In this document: piece after piece, positions 10,835-20,798 of the stretch
How positions within the stretch are numbered: position 1 is the stretch's first letter
How the letters are laid out: every line of letters starts with the position of its first letter
Source of the DNA: Asterella californica
Lineage: Eukaryota > Streptophyta > Marchantiopsida > Marchantiales > Aytoniaceae
NCBI GenBank assembly: GCA_036924285.1
Contig: JAYKYS010000004.1
Location: forward strand, 23,778,001 to 23,842,000
Direction: 5' to 3'
DNA length: 64,000 bases
Position numbers and translations under genes: made by a program
Notes under the pieces: model-generated
What the model saw: the letters and a program-made list of their open reading frames with translations, nothing else
The model's database searches: none
Told to the model about the DNA's origin: nothing

Positions 10835-11147
10835 AGATTGATAAGAACACGGGCTATCCTCAAAGCCATCACGCACTGACGGCGACGAAGTTACAAGCCA
10901 GATTGAAACGAGACCGGGCTAGCCGGGATGAAGCACTGCCCACTGCCCACTCCCGAAGTTGCAAGGAAGATTCAAACGACCGGGATAGCCGGGAGGAAGC
11001 CAGCACTCATCACTCCCGAAAAATTCTAGTGCAGATTGATACGAGACGCTGATAGCCGGGATGAAGCAACCACTGCCCACTCACGAAGTCACAGACCAGA
11101 TTGAAACGAGCACGGGCTAGCCCGGACGGAGCCACCACTCACTGTCA
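10835..11147. repeat. Tandem repeat of about 66 bp, five units
   Basis: Units start near 10835, 10901, 10968, 11033 and 11098. Each begins with a CAGATTGAAACGAG-like run, then GGGCTAGCCGGGATGAAGC and CACTCCCGAAGT variants. A weaker sixth unit may lie upstream near 10665. The array lies in the segment between the direct repeats. Confidence 0.65.
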
Positions 11148-11508
11148 ACAAGCGACGACGAATCCACGACAAGAACTGTTCGTCAAAAGCAACGAGATGT
11201 CAGAAATTGCCACATTTCGCACCTCCAGACTCGCCGCTGCATTTCACACAGTTAGTTTACACAACGTGGTCCACCAAAGCATCCATGCCAGAAGCCAGGC
11301 CCACCAAAAACTAAATCCGCAGAGGTCCACCAAGAGGCGAAAATCACAGAGTGCAATGAGTGTGCGGCAGAACGCGACAAGGAAGCAGACGAAGTGCACT
11401 CGCGGAAACCCTAGAACGTTTGAGGCTGTTGGCCGGGAATGACTTGCTCCGGCTGCACTCCCATGTTCGCTACAAGGACAATGGGGAGCGAATGCCACGT
11501 CAACACCC

Positions 11509-11516
11509 CTTTTATA
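11509..11516 (-). promoter_or_regulatory. Candidate TATA box, minus strand
   Basis: TATAAAAG lies on the minus strand just inside the second direct repeat. About 95 nt further along that strand comes CTAGGGTTT, a telobox-like leader motif seen in plant genes. This could drive a minus-strand transcript across 11.5 to 9.8 kb. No full gene structure was established. Confidence 0.3.
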
Positions 11517-11521
11517 GCGGG

Positions 11522-13205
11522 ACTCGGTTTTTCTTCTGAAGAAAAATGAAAGAAAACTTCCATGAGGTCACTCCGCTCGAAGATCAGCCGACTACGGTTG
11601 TGGTTTCTCCTTGGTTGGAATTACGTGAGCATCCTTCCACTTTTACAACGACGATTTCACCACATACAGTAATAACATTTTGAACTTTTGGGAGTTTCTA
11701 TCCCCAAATATTCCTCCAGATGAGCTCGTCAGAGAATGAAGTCATTTCATTTCATGCATCCTACACAGAAGCTTTAGGTTCTGCGCCAATAAACATAACT
11801 GTTTTCAACACAGAAAAGTGACATGCACTCGGTTCCTTGTGATCGATTGTCAGAGACTTAGAGCGAGCAGCTCACTTCACTTAACTTCTCTGGACTCCAT
11901 GTTTAAGAGAAAAAATTGATGATGAGTCATGCTCTGTGACTCCATACTTTTCCAGATTCATTTTGTAATAGTGCTAGTAATTCAATATTGCAATGGATGT
12001 TGGTTTTGACCGAAACTGCCATCCAATGACTGTTAGAATACGGATTGATGAAAGCACATATTCAGTAACAGGTTCAAGACATTAGGTGCTGACTTCTTGT
12101 AAGATCATCAAAGCCAAGACCCAGACTATATTATTCAGGTCCAAGACCATTGTACATTAAGTAATTCACTTTGCTTAGTTCAGCCTACACTCCTCTCAAG
12201 AAGCTTTCTTTCACGCTCATACTGTCTTTATGCTGTGACATACAGTTTTGCCTTAGTCTGTTCTAACACTAGTTTCATTTGCAATAGTGACTATCCAGAT
12301 TTAACTGTAAACCGGATGCGATGGAATGTAACCAAATAAAGGATTCAGGACATGTTCTATCTTCATAAACTTACATCAGCGCTTGTTGGTACCCCATCCG
12401 CCCTTACCCGGACGTGCTCATGGGTTCAGTGGAATCTCGCGTTCGGTTGCATAAAGCTTCACAACAAAGAGATATACAGTAAGATGGGTAAGGAGTTTCC
12501 TTGCATTGCCAAGTGAGTTCATCTTCGAGCTTATGATTTCAAAATCGTGAAATTAGAGTAAATGAACTTCCTTAAAATAGTGAAATTCATTCACCGTTTC
12601 AGTCCACTGCGATCTTCTCTATTGCAAAAAGAATTGCTAGTTTAAAATAAAAATAAATCTAATTATAATTATCATATACGAGTTTGGTATAACCTTCTCA
12701 TGGACGTAAAAGTAAATGTGTAGGTCTTTTTACTAAATCAGTCACTTCTGTTTCTATGGAAATTTTCTGAGGCAGCTGCCAAAGAGTGAAAGTTCAGTAT
12801 AAGTAACTCAGACTAGCGAATTCATTAAGCGCGATTAAAGAAAATAAAAGTCCTAGTAACCTAAACCCTTCGTATTAGGAGGGGAGATTCACGTTTTTCT
12901 ACTCTTAATGTTCGAAACGCTCTTTCCTCACAATGCGAACTTCAGTAATGAAATAAAGTACAATAAGTTGATACTGTAGCGACCTTGTTTCTTTTCCTTT
13001 TTTATTACCTTTTGTTTTTGTTAATTATTCTATTAATCTTTACCAAAAGCAAGTGAGTTTGCTGTTCGTATTTGTTAATCTACTGCGGTATACTTACGGA
13101 GAGTAAGCGACACTGTATCCAGCGTACTGTGGCAAAAGTGGAGGATGAACGTCGGGTGACAGTGACCGTGCCGATGGAGTCTGACACAGTAACTGTAACC
13201 CTCGT

Positions 13206-13209
<4 letters not shown>
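11522..13209. repeat. Long direct repeat, copy 2 (interrupted by LINE)
   Basis: This is the second copy of the 3647-5333 repeat, in the same orientation. Differences include a small insertion (GTCCAAGACC near 12140), a shortened CAAATT run near 12790, and scattered substitutions. Its last bases (AAA) are separated by the LINE insertion and found at 20134-20136. A SINE-head-like block recurs at about 12378-12480, as in copy 1. Confidence 0.85.
13193..13209. repeat. LINE target-site duplication, left copy
   Basis: CTGTAACCCTCGTGACT lies next to the poly-A tail (a T-run on the plus strand) and is repeated exactly at 20117-20133. The uninterrupted site is seen in direct repeat copy 1 at 5314-5330. 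Confidence 0.95.
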
Positions 13210-13239
<30 letters not shown>

Positions 13240-13240
<1 letters not shown>

Positions 13241-13702
13241 GGGGAAAGGAGACAGTGCTCCGTGAACTTTATAGCCTTGTTCGAATACAGAGGGTTACCC
13301 TCGGTGTGAACAAAACCGCCCCTACCCGGGGCCCTGATGAGCAACCACGTGAGGTCACCGCTAAACCTACCTCTAGAACGATTAGCATCGCTATCCCTAT
13401 CACTACTACACTTCTCTTTAGACGTGGACATCGGAACAAGCCCACTCTCGTCACGCTTACAGATGGTATACCTACTCTTCCTACCCTGGGTCGCCACCTG
13501 CCGACAGTTCGTCTTCCGGTACGCGGACACACACTTGTCATTTCTCTTACCAAGACTCTCGATCTTCGTATGATGTTTCGCGCGGGGCCGTTTCTTGCTC
13601 GACGACTGCTTCCGCCTACTCCACTCAGTCTTTCTCGTAGGAGGGCAGTCGTGCGCGGATCTCGTGTGGCCATTCTGTTTACTCTCCTCTCTCGCCTCTC
13701 TC
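13240..13702 (-). other. LINE 3'UTR
   Basis: Transcribed tail region between the ORF2 stop and the poly-A. Long frames in other phases and on the opposite strand overlap this part, but none looks like a protein. Confidence 0.7.
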
Positions 13703-16700
13703 TTAGGACATTTCTGCATCGATCGCAGTGTTCGTGTAATCAACCTCTTCGTCCTCGACGCGGCTCTCCATCGCTTCTTCAGGCGCATTGACAGCGTCGA
13801 TTTCTCTCTGGTCTTCTCTCCAGGTATTCCGATAGCTCTCCGATCTAAACCCCGTGGATTCGCATCGGGTTATCATCGTTTGAATCGTCTCTTGCCCCTG
13901 CCCAAGTCTTTGCCTCATCTTCGGATTCTCAACTCTCGAGGTGAGTTGAATTCCAATTGCGTTGTGCGCGTTTTGAAGCAGAGTCTTGATCGGCATGTTC
14001 ACCACTTTGTTTTCAAACAGCTTCTTGTTTCTCTCGTGCCAGATCGCTCGAAGGAGTTCCATCGCAACGAATTGGCATGCTATTCTTTTAGGTTGCCAGA
14101 GCTCGTCAATGAAGTGCATTGCATCTCTTGGTTCTAATCGTTGGCCCTGCAGTCCATTTGTGAGTTTGATCCATAGCAGCCACTTCTTTTTCGCGAGCGG
14201 GCATTCGAAAAGACAGTGAACTATGTCTTCTTCAGCTCTACCGCATCTCCCGCAGAGAGTCGCACAGATTCCCGACTTGGCTAAGCGTGAGGATGTTGGG
14301 AATCCTTGGTGCATTACCTTCCACAGCCACACCTTATCCCTCTCAGCAATCTGCGAGGCCCAGATCCGTTTCATTCTCTTCTTCCATTTTGATTTGGGTT
14401 CGTGTCTTCGCCATCTGGAGTTGAGTTTATCCGTACCCGTCTGACTTCCACCGATTAGCTGCCTCCAGGATTTCGTCGGTAAGGACCATCCCTGTACCCT
14501 TTTGTTTCCCCATTCCCAGAACCAGTTCTCTTCCGCCTCGAGATGCTTTGGTTCCGCCATCAACTTGATCGACTCAGTCCAGGCTAAGGCGGTGCTGTCG
14601 TTCTCGTTTGTCTGGCCTTGTCCTTCCGTTGCCGTTCTTCTAATCCAGGTAACCATCTGCCCTGCCGTGTTGAAATTGCTTGATTTCGCTTTCTGCACCA
14701 GTCTTGACATTGTGGTCGCTCCCAGCCTTCCTTCTGCCCTTGCTATCTCTAGAATTTTTAGTACTGGTGTGTTGCTCCACGTTTCCCTTGGTGAGCGTTC
14801 AGGTTTGAGCTTTGTCTTCGCTTCTAGCCACACTTGCATCATTGCTTTTAGCGTAGGCATGTTTCTGTTGTGGGTTACCTTGCCTGTAATCATCAATTCT
14901 TGCGCCGTCCAGTTTAGCCTACTTTCTCTTTTCTTCTTCCTTCGGTGCACTTCGATGATCATTTCCTCTGCAACGTTCACCCAGTCTTCCTCCTTGTGCT
15001 CGAGGATTTTCGCACAGTGTATCAGCATTGCCGCCTTACTCTGGTCAGTAAACGGGATGATATCCAATCCGCCTTCGTGCTTTCCGGCTTGGATATCTTT
15101 CCATGCGATAAGCGGCACCTTCTTGGCTCCCTGTTTAGATTTGCCCCATACAAAATCTCTGCAGATTTGTTCTAGCCTCTCAGTACCATACTTTGGGAGG
15201 GCAATTCCAGTAAACAAGTGACTTGGCATCGCTTTTAAGATGTGTTTCACAATTAGGATTCTTCCAGCAAGGGATAGCGTTCTGTAGGCCCAGTAGTTTA
15301 GCTTCTTGCTAATTTTCTTTTCTATGTACTGCAGGTGTTCCCTCGGTCCTATGCCTCTGCCTATTGGATATCCGAGGTATCTTATCACTTCACCTGGTGT
15401 TGCGATGTGGCAACCAGTTTGCAACATCCAGTGAGGGATCTCCGTGAGTGCCATTGGGATCAGTGTTGATTTCCTGAGGTTGAGTCTTGCCCCTGAGATT
15501 TTCTCGTACCATTTGATCGTGTCTTGGATCGCCTCGAAATTGCTTGTGGTTGCCTTGATGTGTATTCCCGTGTCATCTGCGAATAGTTGGTGAAGCAAAG
15601 ATTTCCCTGGGTTTATCTTGACTCCTTCGATTATTCCTTGACGTTGTTTCTCCTCCAACATCTCCATCAACGGCACCGTCGCAAGCGCGAAGAGTAGGGG
15701 GGCCAGTGGGCAACCCTGTCGCACTCCACGTTCGAGTTGGATTTCTGCGGTGAAATCCCCTTGCATGTGTATCTTGGATGTAGCGTCAACAATGAGTCCT
15801 TTTGTCAGTTTGATGAACAGCGGGTCGATGTTCATTGCCTCCATTGTTTCCCACAGGTAAGTGTGGTTCACCCGATCATATGCCTTCTCAAAGTCAAGCT
15901 TGAGGAAGGCTGAGGGGATTCTCTTGTGTTCCGCCCATTCCTGGCCCATCTTGAAGGTCAGGATGTTGTCGGAGATGTTGCGGCCTTTGATGAATCCCTT
16001 CTGTCGAGTGTCTACTAGCTCTGGGAGATCGATCCGAAGTCTATTCGCCATTATCTTCGCAATAAGCTTGTATGCGGTGTTGAGCATAGATATCGGTCTC
16101 CAGTTTCTCAGCCTCTGTAGTTCTCCTTCTTTGGGTATTAGCTTGATTACCCCCTGCTTCGTCGTCCACGTTAGCTGTTGAGTGTGCCAGAAACATTTGA
16201 TCATCTCCTGAAGATCCGTCTTCATCTCGTTTCCTAATGCTCTGAGTGTTTCTGCTGTCATACCATCCAGCCCAGGAGATTTATCCGCTTTCAGCTCCAG
16301 AATCGTCCGGTTGATCTCCTCGTTTGACGGCACTTCTCGCAGCTTCCTGTTTTGGCTCGCTGACATTTTCTTCCTCGTTAAGCTCAGCGCTCGCTTCCTC
16401 AGGTTCAGCTCGTCTTCTACCTCTTGATCCTTCTTGAAGAGCTCTTGATAGTACCTGTGCAGTTCTTTGTTGATTTCCTCCCTTGTTGTGAGCCATTCGC
16501 CTTCTTCAGTTTGTAGAGATAACATTGACTCTTTGATTTGCTTCGCTCGTAGGATGGCAAAAAAGAATTTCGACGGGGCGTCTCCTTCTCGTAGCCACTT
16601 CTGACGGCTCCATCTCCTCCATCTCGACGCCTGCTGATGCTCCAATCTCCGGATTTCTGTCGACAGGAGGCTCAGTTTGTCTGCATTCTCTCCGGACGCT

Positions 16701-17701
16701 TCACTAGCTAGCAGTATCCTAGCTTCTTCAAGTGCTTCAAGTTTCCCTTCTTCCCGTTTTCTTTCCTGTTTGATGCTGTATTCTCTTCGTGCTACTATCT
16801 GTTTGGTCGCTCGCCACTTGATTTCCCATCTGATGCGCGGGTCATCCATCTGATTTGCTGTTGTTTTCCAAGCTTCCTTCATCTTCTGAAGTGTGTCCAC
16901 TTCTTTCAACCTCTCCGGGTTTACTTTGAGATACGTTCTCCTTCTGACTCCTTCTTGTTCCTGTACAGGTACAAGTGTCAGTATGATCGGAATGTGGTCC
17001 GACATCGTCTGTTTCCCATCGTGTCTCATTCTTACCTGACCGTTTGTCCAATCCGCTCGTTGTGATATGTAGAAGCGGTCGAGTCTGGACTGGTCTACTC
17101 GACTTCCCACTCTGCACTGCCTTGTGAAGTGTGGGCCTGAGCGTTGGGACGCCCCTAGCCAACTATCCTCCAGGTCAAGTCTTTGCACCAAGGATTGCCA
17201 TTTTCGTCGTTCTGTTCCGTGCTGTAGAGCTGTTCTCCCTGCACTGTCTACTGGCGTCTCCACACTGTTCCAGTCCCCTCCATAGATCCATTTGCCGGTT
17301 GAGCAGTTTTCTTCCATCCATGCCCACAGGTCGATCCGTCCCCTGCGCTCATTTGGGCCGTGGATCGAAGCGATGCTGAGCATCCCGTCTGGTGTCTCCA
17401 CTGTTAGCCAGGCTAGTGTTCCGTCTCCCCTAACTCCTTTGTTTGTTATTTTCCAGTCGTTAAGCAGGATGATTGCCGCTCCCGCACGCCCTTCACTAGT
17501 GTAATCTACTATGTATCTGTCCGAATTTGCTAGTTGCTTTAGGTGGAAGTCCACCTTATTCTCCTGAATTTTCATCTCTTGCAAGAGAGCTATGTCTACT
17601 TTCTCCGGTTGTCTTCTAATCCATTTTTTTACTATGCGCAGTCTGTTGAGGTCTCCGAGGCCTCTCACGTTCCAACTAATGATCTTTGTGGCCATCATCA
17701 T
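13703..17701 (-). CDS. LINE ORF2: endonuclease-reverse transcriptase
   Basis: 1332 residues from ATG at 17701; two further ATGs follow in frame. Residues 1 to about 235 form an apurinic-type endonuclease (KIISWNVRGLGD, LLQEMK, GGDWNSV, RLDRFYIS, MSDHIPI near 232) that nicks the target DNA. Residues about 480-770 form the reverse transcriptase (NWRPISMLNTAYKLIAK, FLKLDFEKAYDRVNH, RQGCPLAPLLFALA, FADD near 704) that primes on the nick and copies the LINE RNA. A zf-RVT module follows near 1110-1175 (CGRCGRAEEDIVHCLFECP). No RNase H domain is evident after it, as in many plant L1 elements. All key motifs are present and no stop interrupts it. It acts in cis on its own transcript with the ORF1 protein. 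ORF2 is in a different frame from ORF1, so translation must reinitiate or restart. Confidence 0.95.
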   Translation of the reverse strand: MMMATKIISWNVRGLGDLNRLRIVKKWIRRQPEKVDIALLQEMKIQENKVDFHLKQLANSDRYIVDYTSEGRAGAAIILLNDWKITNKGVRGDGTLAWLTVETPDGMLSIASIHGPNERRGRIDLWAWMEENCSTGKWIYGGDWNSVETPVDSAGRTALQHGTERRKWQSLVQRLDLEDSWLGASQRSGPHFTRQCRVGSRVDQSRLDRFYISQRADWTNGQVRMRHDGKQTMSDHIPIILTLVPVQEQEGVRRRTYLKVNPERLKEVDTLQKMKEAWKTTANQMDDPRIRWEIKWRATKQIVARREYSIKQERKREEGKLEALEEARILLASEASGENADKLSLLSTEIRRLEHQQASRWRRWSRQKWLREGDAPSKFFFAILRAKQIKESMLSLQTEEGEWLTTREEINKELHRYYQELFKKDQEVEDELNLRKRALSLTRKKMSASQNRKLREVPSNEEINRTILELKADKSPGLDGMTAETLRALGNEMKTDLQEMIKCFWHTQQLTWTTKQGVIKLIPKEGELQRLRNWRPISMLNTAYKLIAKIMANRLRIDLPELVDTRQKGFIKGRNISDNILTFKMGQEWAEHKRIPSAFLKLDFEKAYDRVNHTYLWETMEAMNIDPLFIKLTKGLIVDATSKIHMQGDFTAEIQLERGVRQGCPLAPLLFALATVPLMEMLEEKQRQGIIEGVKINPGKSLLHQLFADDTGIHIKATTSNFEAIQDTIKWYEKISGARLNLRKSTLIPMALTEIPHWMLQTGCHIATPGEVIRYLGYPIGRGIGPREHLQYIEKKISKKLNYWAYRTLSLAGRILIVKHILKAMPSHLFTGIALPKYGTERLEQICRDFVWGKSKQGAKKVPLIAWKDIQAGKHEGGLDIIPFTDQSKAAMLIHCAKILEHKEEDWVNVAEEMIIEVHRRKKKRESRLNWTAQELMITGKVTHNRNMPTLKAMMQVWLEAKTKLKPERSPRETWSNTPVLKILEIARAEGRLGATTMSRLVQKAKSSNFNTAGQMVTWIRRTATEGQGQTNENDSTALAWTESIKLMAEPKHLEAEENWFWEWGNKRVQGWSLPTKSWRQLIGGSQTGTDKLNSRWRRHEPKSKWKKRMKRIWASQIAERDKVWLWKVMHQGFPTSSRLAKSGICATLCGRCGRAEEDIVHCLFECPLAKKKWLLWIKLTNGLQGQRLEPRDAMHFIDELWQPKRIACQFVAMELLRAIWHERNKKLFENKVVNMPIKTLLQNAHNAIGIQLTSRVENPKMRQRLGQGQETIQTMITRCESTGFRSESYRNTWREDQREIDAVNAPEEAMESRVEDEEVDYTNTAIDAEMS

Positions 17702-17711
17702 TACTACATGG

Positions 17712-19886
17712 TTAGAGTCTCCTTATTGACCCGTTGGACCTCCCTGTTCTTCTGATCTCCAAGTTGGTGAGTAGTCTTCTTGGATCCGCTGTCTCTCCTC
17801 CCTCCTCGTTATGATCATGTGTTCTGCTCCCTCTCATCGAACCTATTGGTTCTCCTTCGGATCCACTAACTTCTGCCTTGTTTCCGGGAGTTCGTGTGGT
17901 TGACTCGTCCTCTTCTGCTTCTCTTTGTGGTTCTCCTTTTTCGTATGTTACCGTTGTTACCGATGTGTGGATCTCGGCAGCGTGTGGTAAATCCAGGTGA
18001 AGCATGTTTTCGTCTTCCCTTCGTTTCCGCTTCTCTTTGCTAAAATCCATCGGTTCTTCTGATGACTTATTTTCCTCCAGGGTGGGTCGTTGTTCCAGGA
18101 TGGGTCTTTCTTCCAAGGTGGGTCGCTGCTCCCTCTCCTTCCCGTTAGTGGGAAGCCTCGCTTCCCCTTCGGTTTCCTTTCGGTTTTGCACCTCACTCGT
18201 TTCGACCGTTGGACTAGCTTCCTCCTCCGTTGTCCGTTCTTCCTCCTCCATGGCTATTAGTGCTTGGAAGCGATTTGTCCCTCCTGTTGTTGGCCCTGAT
18301 GCTACTGTTCCCCCCTGTTGGTTCCCCACTTTTGCTCTTCTCTTGTTCTCTTCCACCAGTTTGAAGTCTTCTGCGTTTGTGCTCTTGCCGTGCTCCTTCG
18401 GTGTTTCGGTTTGCGTCTCCGGTCGCTTCATCTCTGCTCGACTCGTTGATTGACCAGTTGCGGCGTTTCTTCCATGCTTCTCCGGGCAGTTCCTCGCCAG
18501 ATGGCCCCTTTTGTGGCAAGCGAAGCATGCGTCTGGCATGCTCCTGTACACTATTTTTTGTAAGTACGCCCCTTCTCCTTCTTCATCATTTACATTCAAC
18601 ACATCTGGTAGCGCTTCATTTAGATTTAGCAGTAAGCAGCCCCTGATGCATAGATACTTACATTCGCTGGTCTCGTTGGTGATATACAGGACTTCTCCGA
18701 TAGTGGAGAGCAGTTCCCTTCCGAAGCTTTCATAGTGTGGATGGATATCTGGCAATTCCACCCAGACTGGAGATTTCTTGGTGTGAATCGCCGAAGGGTC
18801 GAAAGTGGGCTCCCAGGGGAACGCAAAAACCATGTGCCTGCCCATGTAGAGTGGTGTTGCAGTCAGGATCTTGTCACGTTGCTCCTCCGAGTCTACCGTA
18901 ATAAGGAAGCATCTCCTGTTTAGCATTCGTATTTTCTCCACCACTATCCCTAGCTCTTGCGTGAGTATGTGCTCGGCCCATTCCTTCACAATGTCTCTTG
19001 ACGGGGTGATATCTACCGTGTAGAGAATGAAAGCCCGCTCCTTTAGCATCTGCATCCTGTTGAGGACCATCTGGGTGTTGATGTTGACCGTCACGACCTT
19101 CTGTCCTTCAGTTGGTGGGGTTTTCTTCCGCAGCATGTCTATCGTTGCTCTATGGTCTTCTCGTTCGCTGCTTCCGTATTGGCGGCCTTCGTGTATTTCC
19201 GGGTAGGGGTGTTTGTTTTTTCCCGCTTCACCTTTGAACCTACTGATGTTCCTCTTAACACATTCGACTGATTTAACCGCTGACTCCCAGGCCCCTTCTG
19301 CTTGAAGTCTTCGTTTGTCTCTGTCCACCTTGGCTTGTAGTTTATCATGTAAAGCTTTCAGTGGTCCCTGTGTTGATGCATTTGCGGTCGACGGTTGGTT
19401 GTGAGTCCCTTGTGGTGTGCTTGTTCCTTGTTGATGGAGTGTTGACGTCGGTGATGCTTGCGGTCCCTCTTCTGTGTGCAGGTTATGTTGTGGAGCGGGC
19501 GTTTGCTGATGTTCGGGAGTCTTGCTGGGTGGGAGCGAGGAAATAGGCTTTTGTACTTCAGCTGCTGTCCCCTTCGCCGACTTCTCTCTGTTATAGACCG
19601 TTTTCGCTGCTATCTGTTGCCCGATCACTTCTAGTTCCGACATGGCTTCTGGCTTCTGTTTTTTCCGTGCCGTGCACCCGCTTCTCCTTTGCTCACTTAG
19701 CGCTAAGTACCTGTTAGTAATCTCGCTTAGTGGTCTTGATTCGGTAACCCCGATTTCGTCACTTTGCCACCGCTTTCGTGCATAGTCACATGGCCGCACT
19801 GTATTCTCCTTTGCACTGAAAATAAAACTCGGCTTGCAACTGTTTCCAGCTTCCACTGAATGATTTAGATCCTGATTCTTCTGCAT
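17712..19886 (-). CDS. LINE ORF1: nucleic-acid-binding, CCHC zinc knuckle
   Basis: From ATG at 19886 the protein has 724 residues. The frame is open 36 nt further, but only to a GTG. The first 200 or so residues are polar and low in complexity. The central part (about 265-440) resembles the DUF4283-type domain of plant LINE ORF1 proteins (RCFLITVDSEEQRDKILTAT, KSPVWVELPDIHPHYESFG). A CCHC zinc knuckle follows near 454-467 (CFACHKRGHLARNC). The C-terminal third is acidic and Glu/Arg-rich. The protein is expected to coat LINE RNA in a ribonucleoprotein and act as a chaperone. It ends 10 nt before ORF2, a common bicistronic layout. No break was seen. Confidence 0.9.
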   Translation of the reverse strand: MQKNQDLNHSVEAGNSCKPSFIFSAKENTVRPCDYARKRWQSDEIGVTESRPLSEITNRYLALSEQRRSGCTARKKQKPEAMSELEVIGQQIAAKTVYNREKSAKGTAAEVQKPISSLPPSKTPEHQQTPAPQHNLHTEEGPQASPTSTLHQQGTSTPQGTHNQPSTANASTQGPLKALHDKLQAKVDRDKRRLQAEGAWESAVKSVECVKRNISRFKGEAGKNKHPYPEIHEGRQYGSSEREDHRATIDMLRKKTPPTEGQKVVTVNINTQMVLNRMQMLKERAFILYTVDITPSRDIVKEWAEHILTQELGIVVEKIRMLNRRCFLITVDSEEQRDKILTATPLYMGRHMVFAFPWEPTFDPSAIHTKKSPVWVELPDIHPHYESFGRELLSTIGEVLYITNETSECKYLCIRGCLLLNLNEALPDVLNVNDEEGEGAYLQKIVYRSMPDACFACHKRGHLARNCPEKHGRNAATGQSTSRAEMKRPETQTETPKEHGKSTNAEDFKLVEENKRRAKVGNQQGGTVASGPTTGGTNRFQALIAMEEEERTTEEEASPTVETSEVQNRKETEGEARLPTNGKEREQRPTLEERPILEQRPTLEENKSSEEPMDFSKEKRKRREDENMLHLDLPHAAEIHTSVTTVTYEKGEPQREAEEDESTTRTPGNKAEVSGSEGEPIGSMRGSRTHDHNEEGGETADPRRLLTNLEIRRTGRSNGSIRRL

Positions 19887-20116
19887 TCCCCTACTTTTTG
19901 CCCCAAATTTTGACGACGGCACCCTCGGGATGAGGCCCTCCTCGAATTCGCAATGCGAATCCGAGGAGACCTTTTACGAGCGTTGCGACTCGACTTTTTA
20001 CCTCCTGCTGGCCGCCATAGCCAAGAATTCTGTGTGTCCCGAAAATCGCTTTCCACTCACCGGAAAACACGGACGCTACGCGACAAAATTCTCATCAGCC
20101 TCGACCCCCAGTCTTT

Positions 20117-20133
20117 CTGTAACCCTCGTGACT
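20117..20133. repeat. LINE target-site duplication, right copy
   Basis: Exact 17-bp repeat of 13193-13209, placed at the 5' end of the LINE. Confidence 0.95.
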
Positions 20134-20798
20134 AAAGAGCACTCTGTGCGCTCAGTACGTCATAGACCATAACTTCTCCCTCTTGTACACGTGGATGCAG
20201 TACTACATTTCAAAAAAGGTTCGCTCAGCGGAAGAAAGACAAGATCAGATTGTCTTGCTATCACTCACATCAACGACCTGGATGCGCTCGAGAAGCCGTC
20301 ACAATTTTCCTACTCAAGGAAAACTTCGGATCTGCTTCGACATCTACTACTGTAGGTAGTTACCACAGACAGTGGCGGATGGTACTGCGTGCCAACGAGG
20401 GGCTGACGAGTTAGCGACCAAAAGTATCTTTTTCAACGGGCCTCCGTTACGTTTACATTTTAACCTTTATGGAATCATCTATAAACAGAAACGTGACGCA
20501 GTCTCTAGAGAGCACTGTTTCCCGGCCCGAACTGATTCATGACAGGGTTAACAAAAAGTGAAAGTATGTTCAGAACGTGCATACGATATCAGGTCGTGTG
20601 TTTTCAGTTATTTGTCTTGTGTGCTGTCATCCCTTCTACCGGTATCTGGTCAGACGAAGAGCATCTCCAGCACGTTCACACTTGCGGCCATATTCAAATC
20701 GAAAAGTAATCCGATTCTTCGATATGTTTTGTAGTCCAGAAAACGGTTTCAAACTAATTACTACATTAAATACCAAATCGGGGGTTTTAATAGATGAA
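20134..20798. other. Unassigned spacer with weak RNase H-like trace
   Basis: The first three bases complete the interrupted direct repeat. About 20400-20440 reads GADELATKSIFF in one plus frame, which resembles the end of a LINE RNase H domain, but the surrounding frames do not support it. No gene is called. Confidence 0.3.

Larger units (their letters stand above)
13209..20116 (-). mobile_element. Full-length, apparently intact L1-type LINE
   Basis: A non-LTR retrotransposon in minus orientation, about 6.9 kb. From its 5' end it has a 230-nt leader, ORF1, a 10-nt gap, ORF2, a 3'UTR of about 460 nt and a poly-A tail of about 30 (plus-strand T-run 13209-13238). Exact 17-bp target-site duplications flank it. 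The unbroken ORFs, long pure tail and identical duplications indicate a recent insertion. It split the second copy of the long direct repeat, so it is younger than that repeat. Confidence 0.95.

Noticed and set aside
3647..13209. Ordinary LTR retrotransposon with the two direct repeats as LTRs
   Set aside because: Ends are not TG...CA, and no primer-binding site, polypurine tract, gag or pol lies between them in either orientation. Kept only as LTR-like repeats.
13237..13791. Frames on both strands over the LINE 3' end
   Set aside because: They lie in the LINE 3'UTR and the ORF2 end in other phases; the LINE explains them.
20380..20450. LINE RNase H domain (GADELATK)
   Set aside because: Only one short motif fits; the surrounding frames do not continue as RNase H.
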